A model generated the notes under the pieces. It did no database searches. It was not told where the DNA came from and worked only from the letters and a program-made list of their open reading frames with translations. The position numbers and the translations under genes are program-made. DNA of 64,000 bases. Source: Paenibacillus aceris (GTDB lineage: Bacteria; Bacillota; Bacilli; Paenibacillales; NBRC-103111). Position 1 is the stretch's first letter. The number at the start of each line of letters is the position of its first letter. The stretch is from assembly GCF_017874035.1 (NCBI RefSeq), contig NZ_JAGGKV010000018.1, positions 1 to 64,000 on the forward strand, written 5' to 3'. Of this stretch, positions 34,963-42,739 are shown piece by piece.

Positions 34963-35574
34963 ATGAATGTGGCAGAACTTCAATTAATTCAATTATCCAG
35001 ACGTGGCGATCGCAACGCTTTTGTTGAATTAGTCGAGTTGTACCGTAACAAAATACAAAAGCTTGCTTTCCGTATGCTTCATAACAGGCCCGATTCAGAG
35101 GATATTGTCCAAGAGACGTTTATTCGAGTTTACTTGAACTTGAATCACTACGATGAGAGCCAGAATTTCTCTACTTGGATTTATCGGATCGGCAAAAATG
35201 TCGCCATTGATCTGCTTCGCAAAAAACGGCCCGTTCAATCCTTAGACGCAGAGCTGAACGATCATGACGATGATTACAGCTATTACAGCAAGCTCGCAAG
35301 CCAAGATCAGTCACCTGAGCACGCTGTTCTTCAAACGGAAATTCAAGATCACATGCACACCTCCATTAACAAATTGGCCGATAAATATAAAAGTGTCATC
35401 ACGCTGTACTATCTAGAAGAGCTTTCTCTTCAAGAAATTAGCTCTAAGCTGAATTTACCTATTACCACGGTCAAAACACGTCTGCACCGCGGGCGAGAGC
35501 TGCTCCGTAAGAAGTGGGGCATGAACTTCGTCGTTGGCCTCATGGTATTTTTCACCATCGGGATGATCGCTTAA
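34963..35574 (+). CDS. SigW-like ECF sigma factor with hydrophobic tail
   Basis: 203 residues. Sigma-70 region 2 (YRNKIQKLAFRMLHNRPDSE, then DIVQETFIRVYLNLNHY and FSTWIYRIGKNVAIDLLRKK) and region 4 (LADKYKSVITLYYLEELSLQ, then NLPITTVKTRLHRGRELLRK). It resembles SigW of Bacillus most. Unlike B. subtilis SigW, which stops after the HRGRE helix, it continues with WGMNFVVGLMVFFTIGMIA, a hydrophobic stretch long enough to touch the membrane. No RsiW-like anti-sigma gene follows; the next gene is convergent behind a terminator. Target genes are unknown. Confidence 0.88.
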   Translation: MNVAELQLIQLSRRGDRNAFVELVELYRNKIQKLAFRMLHNRPDSEDIVQETFIRVYLNLNHYDESQNFSTWIYRIGKNVAIDLLRKKRPVQSLDAELNDHDDDYSYYSKLASQDQSPEHAVLQTEIQDHMHTSINKLADKYKSVITLYYLEELSLQEISSKLNLPITTVKTRLHRGRELLRKKWGMNFVVGLMVFFTIGMIA

Positions 35575-35596
35575 TGCCTCATGTTATCCGTCAAAT

Positions 35597-35643
35597 AAAG
35601 AAGCCTCCTTACCACTGAATTGTGGTTTTAGGAGGCTTCTTCG
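35597..35643. terminator. Terminator between sigma factor gene and safA-like gene
   Basis: AAGAAGCCTCC pairs with GGAGGCTTCTT around an inner ACCAC/GTGGT stem. Symmetric, so it can serve both convergent genes. Confidence 0.85.
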
Positions 35644-35649
35644 TTATGT

Positions 35650-36945
35650 TCAGAAGTTAATCCATGGAACGTTCGGTTTGGCTTCTTGATTGTCCAAGGA
35701 CGCTCTTTGCTGACGTTTCAAGAACGCATTGAGTGCATCCGCCCCCGACAATTTCACTTTTTTAGAGGAGTTGCTGCCGCTTTTGGACTTCGCTGGCTTA
35801 TTGTTACGAATGTCTATTTCGACAACTTCTTCTTTATCGCTCTCTGTGGCAAGCTGGTGGGTATGAACTTGCGGCATCATTGGCGACTCAAAAGGGGCCT
35901 GATAGTGAGCTCCCGCATAAGGAATGCCGTACGGCCCAGGCTGAAAAGCAAACGGATTATGATGATGCATAGCCTGCCCCGTGTCATAAGGAGACCCCGG
36001 CGGATATAAGTCTGGCATGGCAGGCATACCGTGGTGGTACCCTTCATGGAAGCCATGTTGGTGGCCATCCCACGGACTTGCAACGGGACCGCTCGGAAAC
36101 CCTTCCGGGCCTGCATTCCACGGTTGTTCCATCATTAATGGAGCTCCGCAGCCGCAACCTTCGCTGCTCGGCGGGAAAGAGCTCATCTGAGCGTTGTAAG
36201 GAGCTTGTTCCCAAGGCGGCTGATGCTGATACGGAGAAAATGCCGGATAAGCCTCGGCCTCTTGCTGGTCCGAGCCCGGATAAGCAAAAACTTCTGTCGC
36301 TGTAATATGAAACTGCTTGAACGGATGAACGGCTGGCTGCTCATATGGTTCTTGCAGCGTAATACCCCCTGGCTCCGCCGCAGGCATTTCAGGCATCGAA
36401 ATCGAAGGAGAGACGGATTGCTCAGCTGCGGGAGCAGGAATGCTTGGCATTGACGGCGCTGCCTCAGGCACGGTCTCTTCCGCCATCGGCATAAATGGCG
36501 CCGGACTCTCTTCCATAGGAGTTAGCGGTTGAGTCTCCGGCATATGATCGAAAGGCATCGTGGACGGTTTGGACGACGATGGCGGATTCATGCCTGGAGC
36601 TTCATGATTCAACTTGGGAACATACACGACTTCCCCCGTCATAAGTACATTGGGATTCTTCAGCTGCGGATTAGCCGCAATCATGGCTTGAAGAGGCACA
36701 TCCCATGCTTTTCCGAGCTTCCATAAGCTGTCTCCCTGCTGAACAATGTGCTTATACACAAACTCATGCGCAGGCGGTTCAACCGGCTTCGGTTTGGAAG
36801 GTATTTTTACCTTCATGCCGATATCCAGTTGATTCGGATCAGCGATTTGCGGATTGAATGCAATGATCTGATCCAATGTGATGTGGTATTTTTTTGCAAG
36901 CTCGTACAGGGTATCTCCCTTTTTGACAATATGGATTTTCAACAC
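35650..36945 (-). CDS. safA: SafA-like LysM spore-coat morphogenetic protein
   Basis: 431 residues. Two LysM domains (about 3-48 and 64-110: HIVKKGDTLYELAKKYHITL and IVQQGDSLWKLGKAWDVPL) followed by a long Pro/Met/His/Tyr-rich, Gly-containing region (for example HGFHEGYHHGMPAMPDLYPP) of coat-protein type. SafA of B. subtilis, at the same place between nadA and bofC, has one LysM and directs inner-coat assembly; the match in layout and context supports the name, the sequence match in the tail is weak. Start is GTG 36945, or TTG 36942, which has a better distance from GGAGG. Confidence 0.8.
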   Translation of the reverse strand: MLKIHIVKKGDTLYELAKKYHITLDQIIAFNPQIADPNQLDIGMKVKIPSKPKPVEPPAHEFVYKHIVQQGDSLWKLGKAWDVPLQAMIAANPQLKNPNVLMTGEVVYVPKLNHEAPGMNPPSSSKPSTMPFDHMPETQPLTPMEESPAPFMPMAEETVPEAAPSMPSIPAPAAEQSVSPSISMPEMPAAEPGGITLQEPYEQPAVHPFKQFHITATEVFAYPGSDQQEAEAYPAFSPYQHQPPWEQAPYNAQMSSFPPSSEGCGCGAPLMMEQPWNAGPEGFPSGPVASPWDGHQHGFHEGYHHGMPAMPDLYPPGSPYDTGQAMHHHNPFAFQPGPYGIPYAGAHYQAPFESPMMPQVHTHQLATESDKEEVVEIDIRNNKPAKSKSGSNSSKKVKLSGADALNAFLKRQQRASLDNQEAKPNVPWINF

Positions 36946-36949
36946 CTTA

Positions 36950-36982
36950 CCTCCTTTTTTTCGTTAGAAAAACTGGCTTCGG
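36950..36982 (-). promoter_or_regulatory. Degenerate RBS-proximal hairpin box of safA
   Basis: Minus strand: CCGAAG, then GTTTTTC-TAAC-GAAAAA directly joined to AAGGAGG. Same layout as in recJ, ruvB and the sigma factor gene but three bases shorter and with a weaker stem. Confidence 0.5.
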
Positions 36983-37089
36983 AAGCTTAATCACAGCGTT
37001 TTCTTGTGAAGACTTGTTATCTAAGCCACCTACTTATTCACAATGATATTACATCTTATGCGCGTTTCTAGGCTTTTGCCCCTCTAGGA

Positions 37090-37125
37090 CAAAAAAAATC
37101 CCCCGCGCTGAAACGCTGGAGGAAA
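37090..37125 (-). terminator. Terminator of the pheB-hom-thrB-pheA operon
   Basis: On the minus strand CCTCCAGCG pairs with CGCGGGGG and is followed by eight T. Confidence 0.85.
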
Positions 37126-37131
37126 GTTGAT

Positions 37132-37995
37132 TTAATTCGTATACGTATAACTCGGATAGCAACCCAAAACGCGGACCTGACAACCGATCGCTTCAATTTC
37201 TTGAATCGCCGACGGGAGGAGAACCGAATCCAAGGAGCCTGCAATATCAATATAAAAATAATAAGTGCCCAGCTTCTTTTTTGTAGGCTTGGACTCAATT
37301 TTGGAAAGGTTGATTCTCCGCCATGCGAAAGCGGAGAGCACCTGGTGAAGGGCACCTGGAAAATCTTCAGGCAGCGTTACAAGAATCGTTGTCTTCATAT
37401 TTTCCGAGGGCTTTAGCTCGGATGCTTCTACACCCACAAGCAAGAAGCGCGTCATATTATCTTTATGATCCTGAATTTCCTTTTGCAGCATTGGAACGCC
37501 ATAGTTTGTTGAAGCAATCGCCGTTCCAATGGCAGCTACAGACGGGTCCTGCAGGGTAGAAACAATTCGCACACCTTCAGCAGTGGAACTAACTTGTTCA
37601 AATTCCGCCCCGCTTAAATACTGCTTCATAAAACGGCTGCACTGCGCAGGCACGACATGATGAGACAGCACCTTCCGAATATGACGGTATGGATTGGCCT
37701 CATCCCGTTGTTCTTCCGGGCCGGCGTATCCAATGAGATTCATATCGATGGGAAACACCCATTCCGCCCGAATCGGCAGATCCACTTCGTGAACGAGCCA
37801 GTCCACATGCAGATGAACGGAGCCTTCCAGCGTATTTTCAATTGGAATCACACCGAGCTCTGTTTCACCCGACGCAGTAGCATTGAACACTTCCGAAATT
37901 AACTTATAGGAAACGTACGTAAAGTCTTCTCCCAAAAAATGGCGGGTAGCCTCTTCCGAAAAGGTGCTGGGACCAAGAATCGCGACTTTCTTCAT
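37132..37995 (-). CDS. pheA: Prephenate dehydratase
   Basis: 287 residues, monofunctional (no chorismate mutase domain). It converts prephenate to phenylpyruvate for phenylalanine. ILGPSTFSEEAT opens the first lobe; the catalytic TRF motif is in NMTRFLLVG near residue 182; the C-terminal ACT domain with ESKPTKK (an ESRP-type phenylalanine-binding motif) gives feedback control. The start overlaps the thrB stop by four bases. Confidence 0.96.
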   Translation of the reverse strand: MKKVAILGPSTFSEEATRHFLGEDFTYVSYKLISEVFNATASGETELGVIPIENTLEGSVHLHVDWLVHEVDLPIRAEWVFPIDMNLIGYAGPEEQRDEANPYRHIRKVLSHHVVPAQCSRFMKQYLSGAEFEQVSSTAEGVRIVSTLQDPSVAAIGTAIASTNYGVPMLQKEIQDHKDNMTRFLLVGVEASELKPSENMKTTILVTLPEDFPGALHQVLSAFAWRRINLSKIESKPTKKKLGTYYFYIDIAGSLDSVLLPSAIQEIEAIGCQVRVLGCYPSYTYTN

Positions 37996-38969
37996 GCAAG
38001 TACCCCCTTTTCCACGAAGGATTGGAGATCCCCGTCAGTTTCCTGAAGCTGAGTCGTCGCTACGCCTTCACGGCTTGGCTTCAACCACAGCGTCTGTGCG
38101 TCGATACCTTCCTTCGCCAGCGTCTCCTTCAGGAACCCTTCCAGTTCCGCCTTACGGCCGCTTCGCAGGTCCACAAGCGCAAGCATCGTAGGCCCTGCTC
38201 CGCTGAGCGCAACCCCAAGCGCGCCATGATTCTCAGCTTGCTCGAGCAGTGTCTTCATGCCGGGAATGAGCGCGGCGCGATAAGGCTGATGCAGCGCGTC
38301 CTTCATGGCATGACGGATCATCCCGAGATTGCCTGTGCTGAGCGCGGCAACCAGCAAAGAAGAATGGCTGAGGTTGAACACCGCATCCTTCATGGTTACC
38401 TGCTTCGGCATGACGCCTCTCGCCTTCTCTGTAGAAAGCTGGAAGGCTGGTATCGCCACCAGCACTTCCAAATTCGGGTCCGGTTCGATCCGAATGGATT
38501 CTGCCTTCTCGCCGTCCCAGAACGCGACCACAATCCCGCCGAAAAGGCTAGCCCCTACATTGTCAGGGTGCTTCTCTAGGCGGCTTGCGATTTGGAACAA
38601 CTCATACTCCGAGAGCTTATTTCCGATCAGCGCATTGGCACCTGCAAGAGCGCCAACGATCGCTGACGCGCTGCTCCCCAGTCCACGGGTAAGCGGAATC
38701 TCGCTGTACATCGAGATATCCAGCTCAGGATGAGATACGCCCGCTTCTTGAAACACCATCTGTGCGACTTTATAAATTAAATTAGTCTTATCCGTTGGAA
38801 TCCCGTGCATTTGATCGCCGATCAAATGAATCGTAGTTTGATCCGAGGTGGCCATATCGATCCAGGCATATAAATTCAAGGCCATCCCCAGTGAGTCAAA
38901 GCCAGGACCTAAGTTTGCCGTGCTTGCCGGCACTTTCACTCTTACCTTTTGCACTGCCTTATAACTCAT
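37992..38969 (-). CDS. thrB: Homoserine kinase
   Basis: 325 residues, GHMP kinase family. The N-terminus RVKVPASTANLGPGFDSLGM and the ATP loop PLTRGLGSSASAIVGALAGA are diagnostic; the C-terminal GHMP motif is GVALSGAGPTMLAL. Phosphorylates homoserine for threonine synthesis. No thrC is seen in the window. Lies 27 bp after hom. Confidence 0.96.
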   Translation of the reverse strand: MSYKAVQKVRVKVPASTANLGPGFDSLGMALNLYAWIDMATSDQTTIHLIGDQMHGIPTDKTNLIYKVAQMVFQEAGVSHPELDISMYSEIPLTRGLGSSASAIVGALAGANALIGNKLSEYELFQIASRLEKHPDNVGASLFGGIVVAFWDGEKAESIRIEPDPNLEVLVAIPAFQLSTEKARGVMPKQVTMKDAVFNLSHSSLLVAALSTGNLGMIRHAMKDALHQPYRAALIPGMKTLLEQAENHGALGVALSGAGPTMLALVDLRSGRKAELEGFLKETLAKEGIDAQTLWLKPSREGVATTQLQETDGDLQSFVEKGVLA

Positions 38970-38996
38970 TTCGAAATTGCGCCTCTTTCCTATAAT

Positions 38997-40283
38997 TTAG
39001 CCTTCTACGCGGTACACGCTTTTGATGGCGTGAATAACGTCCATGGATTCAAACTGTTTCAGCACATTTTTCATGCTGGCTTGGTTCGCATCATGTGTGA
39101 TGATAATAATCTCAGCCTTAGGGTTGTGCTTATTCGGATGCTGGAAGACAGATTCCAAACTAACTTCATGCTGGGCAAAAATTTGCGTAATTTGCGCAAG
39201 CACACCAGCTTTATCTTCCACGTGCAAAAGAATGAAGTTTTTGCATGCAATTTGCTCATCTGTTTTCAGTTTCTTCTCTTTGTAAGGCGCAAGCACCTTG
39301 CGTCCATTTACGCCAAGCTTTAAGTTCCGCACAACAGCGACCAAGTCCGCTACGACGGATGTTGCCGTTGGCAGCTCGCCTGCGCCAGCCCCATAGAACA
39401 TCGTCTCCCCAACCGCTTCGCCTGTCACGTACACCGCATTGAACACGCCATTTACGGATGCAAGCGGGTGAGAGCTCTTCACCATCGTCGGCTGAACGCT
39501 GACTGAGATGTGCCCGTCGTGATTTTCTGCGATACCAAGCAGCTTTACTTCGTATCCTAATTTTTTACCATATTGAATGTCCTCTTTCGATACGTTGGAA
39601 ATCCCTTTCGCTTCAACATCGCTTAGCGCAACGTTGGCGTGGAAGCCAAGTGTGGAAAGGATCGTCATTTTGCGCGCAGCATCCAGGCCTTCCACATCGG
39701 AAGTCGGGTCCGCTTCTGCGTAGCCAAGCGCTTGCGCTTCTTTCAGCACGTCGGCGTAGGCAGCGCCTTCTTGACTCATTTTCGTCAAAATGTAGTTCGT
39801 TGTTCCGTTAACAATCCCCATAATCTTCGTAATGCGATCGGAGGAGAATCCCTCTACGAGCGCGCGAATGATCGGAATACCGCCGGCAACGCTGGCTTCA
39901 TAGAAAACGTCACAGCCGTGTTCAGCGGCTTTTGCCAAAATTTCAGCACCGTGCATCGCCATGAGATCCTTGTTCGCTGTCACGATGTGCTTCCCGTTGC
40001 CCAGCGCCGTAAGAATATGTTCCTTCGTAGCGGAAACGCCGCCCATCACTTCAACAACGACATCAATTTCACTATCGCTGATTACATCCCATACATTCTC
40101 CGTAAGCTTGTCTGCATCCACGGAAATGTTGCGAAGCTTTGATTTATCTTGTACCAAAATTTTGGAAATTTCGATGACTGAGCCTGTTTGGCGCTGTAAA
40201 TCCTCTTGATGTCCTTCAATAATACGCACAACACCAGTTCCCACTGTGCCTAATCCAAGCAATCCAACCTTGATCGGTTTCAT
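38997..40283 (-). CDS. hom: Homoserine dehydrogenase
   Basis: 428 residues. NAD(P)-binding GLLGLGTVGTGVVRI at the start, catalytic-domain motif GIVNGTTNYILTKM near residue 158 and SDVEGLDAARKMTILS near 197, and a C-terminal ACT domain (AGVLAQITQIFAQHEVSLES) for threonine feedback. Reduces aspartate semialdehyde to homoserine. Thirty bases after pheB. Confidence 0.96.
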   Translation of the reverse strand: MKPIKVGLLGLGTVGTGVVRIIEGHQEDLQRQTGSVIEISKILVQDKSKLRNISVDADKLTENVWDVISDSEIDVVVEVMGGVSATKEHILTALGNGKHIVTANKDLMAMHGAEILAKAAEHGCDVFYEASVAGGIPIIRALVEGFSSDRITKIMGIVNGTTNYILTKMSQEGAAYADVLKEAQALGYAEADPTSDVEGLDAARKMTILSTLGFHANVALSDVEAKGISNVSKEDIQYGKKLGYEVKLLGIAENHDGHISVSVQPTMVKSSHPLASVNGVFNAVYVTGEAVGETMFYGAGAGELPTATSVVADLVAVVRNLKLGVNGRKVLAPYKEKKLKTDEQIACKNFILLHVEDKAGVLAQITQIFAQHEVSLESVFQHPNKHNPKAEIIIITHDANQASMKNVLKQFESMDVIHAIKSVYRVEG

Positions 40284-40313
40284 TTTGTTAGCCTCCCGAA
40301 TAATATTTCTATT

Positions 40314-40799
40314 TTAACTGCCCTGACCTATGATCATGGCACGCTTGACTCCCTCTTGGGATTGAAGCCGGTCCATTATTTGACGAATCTCTTCCCCCAT
40401 CGAAGAGGTTTCTACGGAAATGACGACATTAGCCATTCCTTGGAGCGGTATCGTCTGATGAATGGTAAGTACATTGCCCTCCAAATTAGCTATAAGCGCT
40501 AAGACGCGTGACAAAATCCCTGACCGATGCTCCAAATCCATCGAAATCGTGATGATACGCTCTCTTTCGAGCTTACTTAACGGGTGAATGCCATCCTTGT
40601 ACTTATAAAAAGCGCTCCGGCTAAGTCCGACTTGTTCAACGGCATCGTGAATCGTCTTCACTTCGCCCCGTGCCAACAGTTCCTTCGCCTGTACCGTTTT
40701 CAGCACGCCTTCCGGCAAAATATCTTCACGGACTAAGTAGTACCTCTCAGGACCGGTGTGCTTGATCGTTTGTAAAAACTCTTTACTTTCCGGCACCAC
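40314..40799 (-). CDS. pheB: ACT domain protein PheB
   Basis: 161 residues of the UPF0735/PheB family. N-terminal half contains a helix-turn-helix-like segment (AVEQVGLSRSAFYKYKDGI) and the C-terminal half an ACT domain (HRSGILSRVLALIANLEGNV). B. subtilis pheB precedes pheA directly; here hom and thrB stand between them, joining threonine and phenylalanine synthesis in one transcript. Role probably amino-acid-responsive regulation, not proven. GTG start; AGAGGA upstream. Confidence 0.9.
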   Translation of the reverse strand: MVPESKEFLQTIKHTGPERYYLVREDILPEGVLKTVQAKELLARGEVKTIHDAVEQVGLSRSAFYKYKDGIHPLSKLERERIITISMDLEHRSGILSRVLALIANLEGNVLTIHQTIPLQGMANVVISVETSSMGEEIRQIMDRLQSQEGVKRAMIIGQGS

Positions 40800-40806
40800 G
40801 TTACCG

Positions 40807-40843
40807 TCCTCTCTAGAAAGACTATTGTTTATCTATAGAGGAC
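40807..40843 (-). repeat. Inverted repeat in the pheB leader
   Basis: GTCCTCT and AGAGGAC, a perfect 7-bp inverted repeat around 23 bases, between the promoter and the ribosome binding site, which it partly includes. It could form a translation-controlling hairpin. Confidence 0.45.
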
Positions 40844-40872
40844 ATTATATCGAATCATGGAGTCTGAAGCAA
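40844..40872 (-). promoter_or_regulatory. Promoter of pheB-hom-thrB-pheA
   Basis: On the minus strand TTGCTT (40867-40872), 17-base spacer, TATAAT (40844-40849). Confidence 0.7.
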
Positions 40873-40962
40873 TAGGCAAATTACTCTTAAACTAGCTTCT
40901 TTGCAGGAGCTAGTTTACTTGTGCTAAGCTGAGTGTACTAGAAAAAGAAAGGGACCGCCACT

Positions 40963-41472
40963 ATGATTACACTCCGTATGATGTCTACGGCTCTCCTGTG
41001 GAACAGTCGAGACGAATTACTAATGATGAAACGATCCTTAACGCGTACTCTGTCGCCGGGACTATGGGCAGCCATCGGCGGCCATTTGGAGCCAGATGAG
41101 CTGAGCAATCCGCGTGCCGCCTGTCTTCGCGAAATATGGGAGGAAACCGGCATTGAACATGATGAAATTCATGGACTGCGCCTGCAATATATTCTACTGC
41201 GCTTAAATGGCCAAGAAGTAAGGCAGCAGTTTTTCTATGTTGGCTCTACCGACGTAAACCCCCGCATTACCACCCCTGAGGGTGACCTGCATTGGGTTCC
41301 GAGAGAACTTGCGCTTGAACGTCCTCTTCCTTTTATTTTTCGCAGTTTGCTTGAGCATTATTTAGCCAATGGACCTACCCCAGACCCTTGGATCGGCTCC
41401 GCCGGCGTTAGCGAAGAAAATGGTCTACCCACAATTCATTGGAATCCATTCGTTGATCCTATGGAAGTATAA
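40963..41472 (+). CDS. Nudix hydrolase
   Basis: 169 residues, single Nudix domain. The Nudix box runs from GHLEPDE to REIWEETGI near residues 46-70; two extra residues (SNP region) separate the Glu and the REIWEE helix compared with the canonical spacing, as in some ADP-sugar or NUDT-like members. The substrate cannot be named. Monocistronic: own terminator follows. Confidence 0.88.
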   Translation: MITLRMMSTALLWNSRDELLMMKRSLTRTLSPGLWAAIGGHLEPDELSNPRAACLREIWEETGIEHDEIHGLRLQYILLRLNGQEVRQQFFYVGSTDVNPRITTPEGDLHWVPRELALERPLPFIFRSLLEHYLANGPTPDPWIGSAGVSEENGLPTIHWNPFVDPMEV

Positions 41473-41512
41473 AAAAAGCAGACTTCGATTTCTCGAAGTC
41501 TGCTTTTTTAAG
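41471..41512. terminator. Bidirectional terminator
   Basis: GCAGACTTCGA pairs with TCGAAGTCTGC, with A7 before and T6 after; serves the Nudix gene and the convergent NlpC/P60 gene. Confidence 0.9.
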
Positions 41513-41516
41513 GTGC

Positions 41517-42548
41517 TTAGAGAGCACTCCCACCAAATAAGAAACGGTATTCCCAGTGACGATTTTCAAAGGAATCGATGCGGACTCCTCCGCTTTCCTT
41601 TGAATACGTTGATAGAATTTGTCCATTTCCTAAATAAATAGCTACATGCGTAATCGTTTGTTTGGATTTATCCACACCGCTGTAAGCCGACTTGCTTGTC
41701 CCTTTGTAATCCATGAAAAACATGAGATCGCCAGGTTTCAAATCATGCCAATCCGTTTTGGCGTTCCCGAGCGACTTTACATAGCTCCCTTGCCCTCTGG
41801 AGTCACTTGGCAGCTTCAAGCCAATACCATCCAAGAATGCTTGGCGAACGAAATCCGAGCAATCGAACGTTTTGGTATTATCTCGGCTGGAGCCATATTC
41901 ATATGGCGTACCTAAGTATTTTTTACCAGCTGCAATCACTTTTTGCGCTTTTTCACTAACGGATCCGCCGCTTGTACCACCATTATTGTTCGAATCTCCC
42001 GGCGATGTCACGCCTGAAGTTTTTATGTATTTGGAATCGGTACTTACATAACCTTCCCGACCATCGGATGCTTTTACTTTGTACCAATAACTATTCACTT
42101 TGGACAAAATGGTAACCTTCTCGCCTGCCTTCAAGTAACGAATACGTGCAGCATCCGTACTTGCACCTTGGCGAAAACTGACGGAGCTTACGATTTGTCC
42201 TTCACTGGCTGACCCGCTGTTAGAGCCACCGTTATTGTTGGAACCATCCGGCGTTGTCACGCTAGACGTTTCTATGTATTTGGAATCAGTGCTTATATAA
42301 CCTTCCTGACCATCGGATGCTCTTACTTTGTACCACCAACTGTTCACTTTGGACAAAATGGTAACTTTTTCGCCGGGCTTCAAGTAACGAATACGTGCAG
42401 CATTCGTATCTGCACCTTGGCGTAAACTGACGGAACTTATGATTTGTCCCGTTGCCGTAGCGGCCGAAGCCTCTTTGGGCATTGGAACGGTAACTGCGCC
42501 GAATAGAAGGGCTGGAACTAGCGCTAGGGTGATTATTTGTTTTTTCAT
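41517..42548 (-). CDS. SH3-NlpC/P60 endopeptidase
   Basis: 343 residues from ATG 42548 (AAGGAGG eight bases upstream; longer readings lack a site). Signal peptide to about residue 29 (ASA/A), two near-identical bacterial SH3 repeats (SSVSLRQGADTNAARIRYLK and SSVSFRQGASTDAARIRYLK), Ser/Asn/Gly linkers, then the NlpC/P60 domain with FDCSDFVRQAF (Cys), the His in ITHVAIYLGNG and a third polar residue. Likely a D-glutamyl-meso-DAP type cell-wall peptidase. The two SH3 copies (about 65 residues each) are recent duplicates also at DNA level. Confidence 0.92.
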   Translation of the reverse strand: MKKQIITLALVPALLFGAVTVPMPKEASAATATGQIISSVSLRQGADTNAARIRYLKPGEKVTILSKVNSWWYKVRASDGQEGYISTDSKYIETSSVTTPDGSNNNGGSNSGSASEGQIVSSVSFRQGASTDAARIRYLKAGEKVTILSKVNSYWYKVKASDGREGYVSTDSKYIKTSGVTSPGDSNNNGGTSGGSVSEKAQKVIAAGKKYLGTPYEYGSSRDNTKTFDCSDFVRQAFLDGIGLKLPSDSRGQGSYVKSLGNAKTDWHDLKPGDLMFFMDYKGTSKSAYSGVDKSKQTITHVAIYLGNGQILSTYSKESGGVRIDSFENRHWEYRFLFGGSAL

Positions 42549-42690
42549 GTTGTGTGCCTCCTTAGCGTTTTGCTTATTCATTTTTTGTAGCAACCGACTT
42601 TCTCGTTCTTGCTTATGCCAGGTTGTCCGGCATCGAAAGGGTTGCCCTTTATATGGATTCGCAAGCAAAAACTTGTTTCAGGGGGTAAGC
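42549..42690 (-). promoter_or_regulatory. Structured leader of the NlpC/P60 gene
   Basis: On the minus strand three stems follow each other: AAAGGG-CAA-CCCTTT, ATGCC-GGACAACCT-GGCAT and AGCAA...TTGCT, before the ribosome binding site. The layout suggests an mRNA control element, but I could not match it to the c-di-AMP (ydaO) or c-di-GMP riboswitch consensus. Confidence 0.4.
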
Positions 42691-42691
42691 A

Positions 42692-42739
42692 CAAAAAAAG
42701 ACCTCCTTAGCCGAATTGACAGCTTATAGGACGGTCTTT
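42692..42739 (-). terminator. Terminator of the TrpD2-like gene
   Basis: On the minus strand AAAGACCGTCC pairs with GGAGGTCTTT; T7 follows. Ends at the base next to the stop. Confidence 0.85.

Noticed and set aside
37132..40872. T-box before pheA or hom
   Set aside because: No GGGTGGnACCGCG-type antiterminator core is present; only hisS has one.
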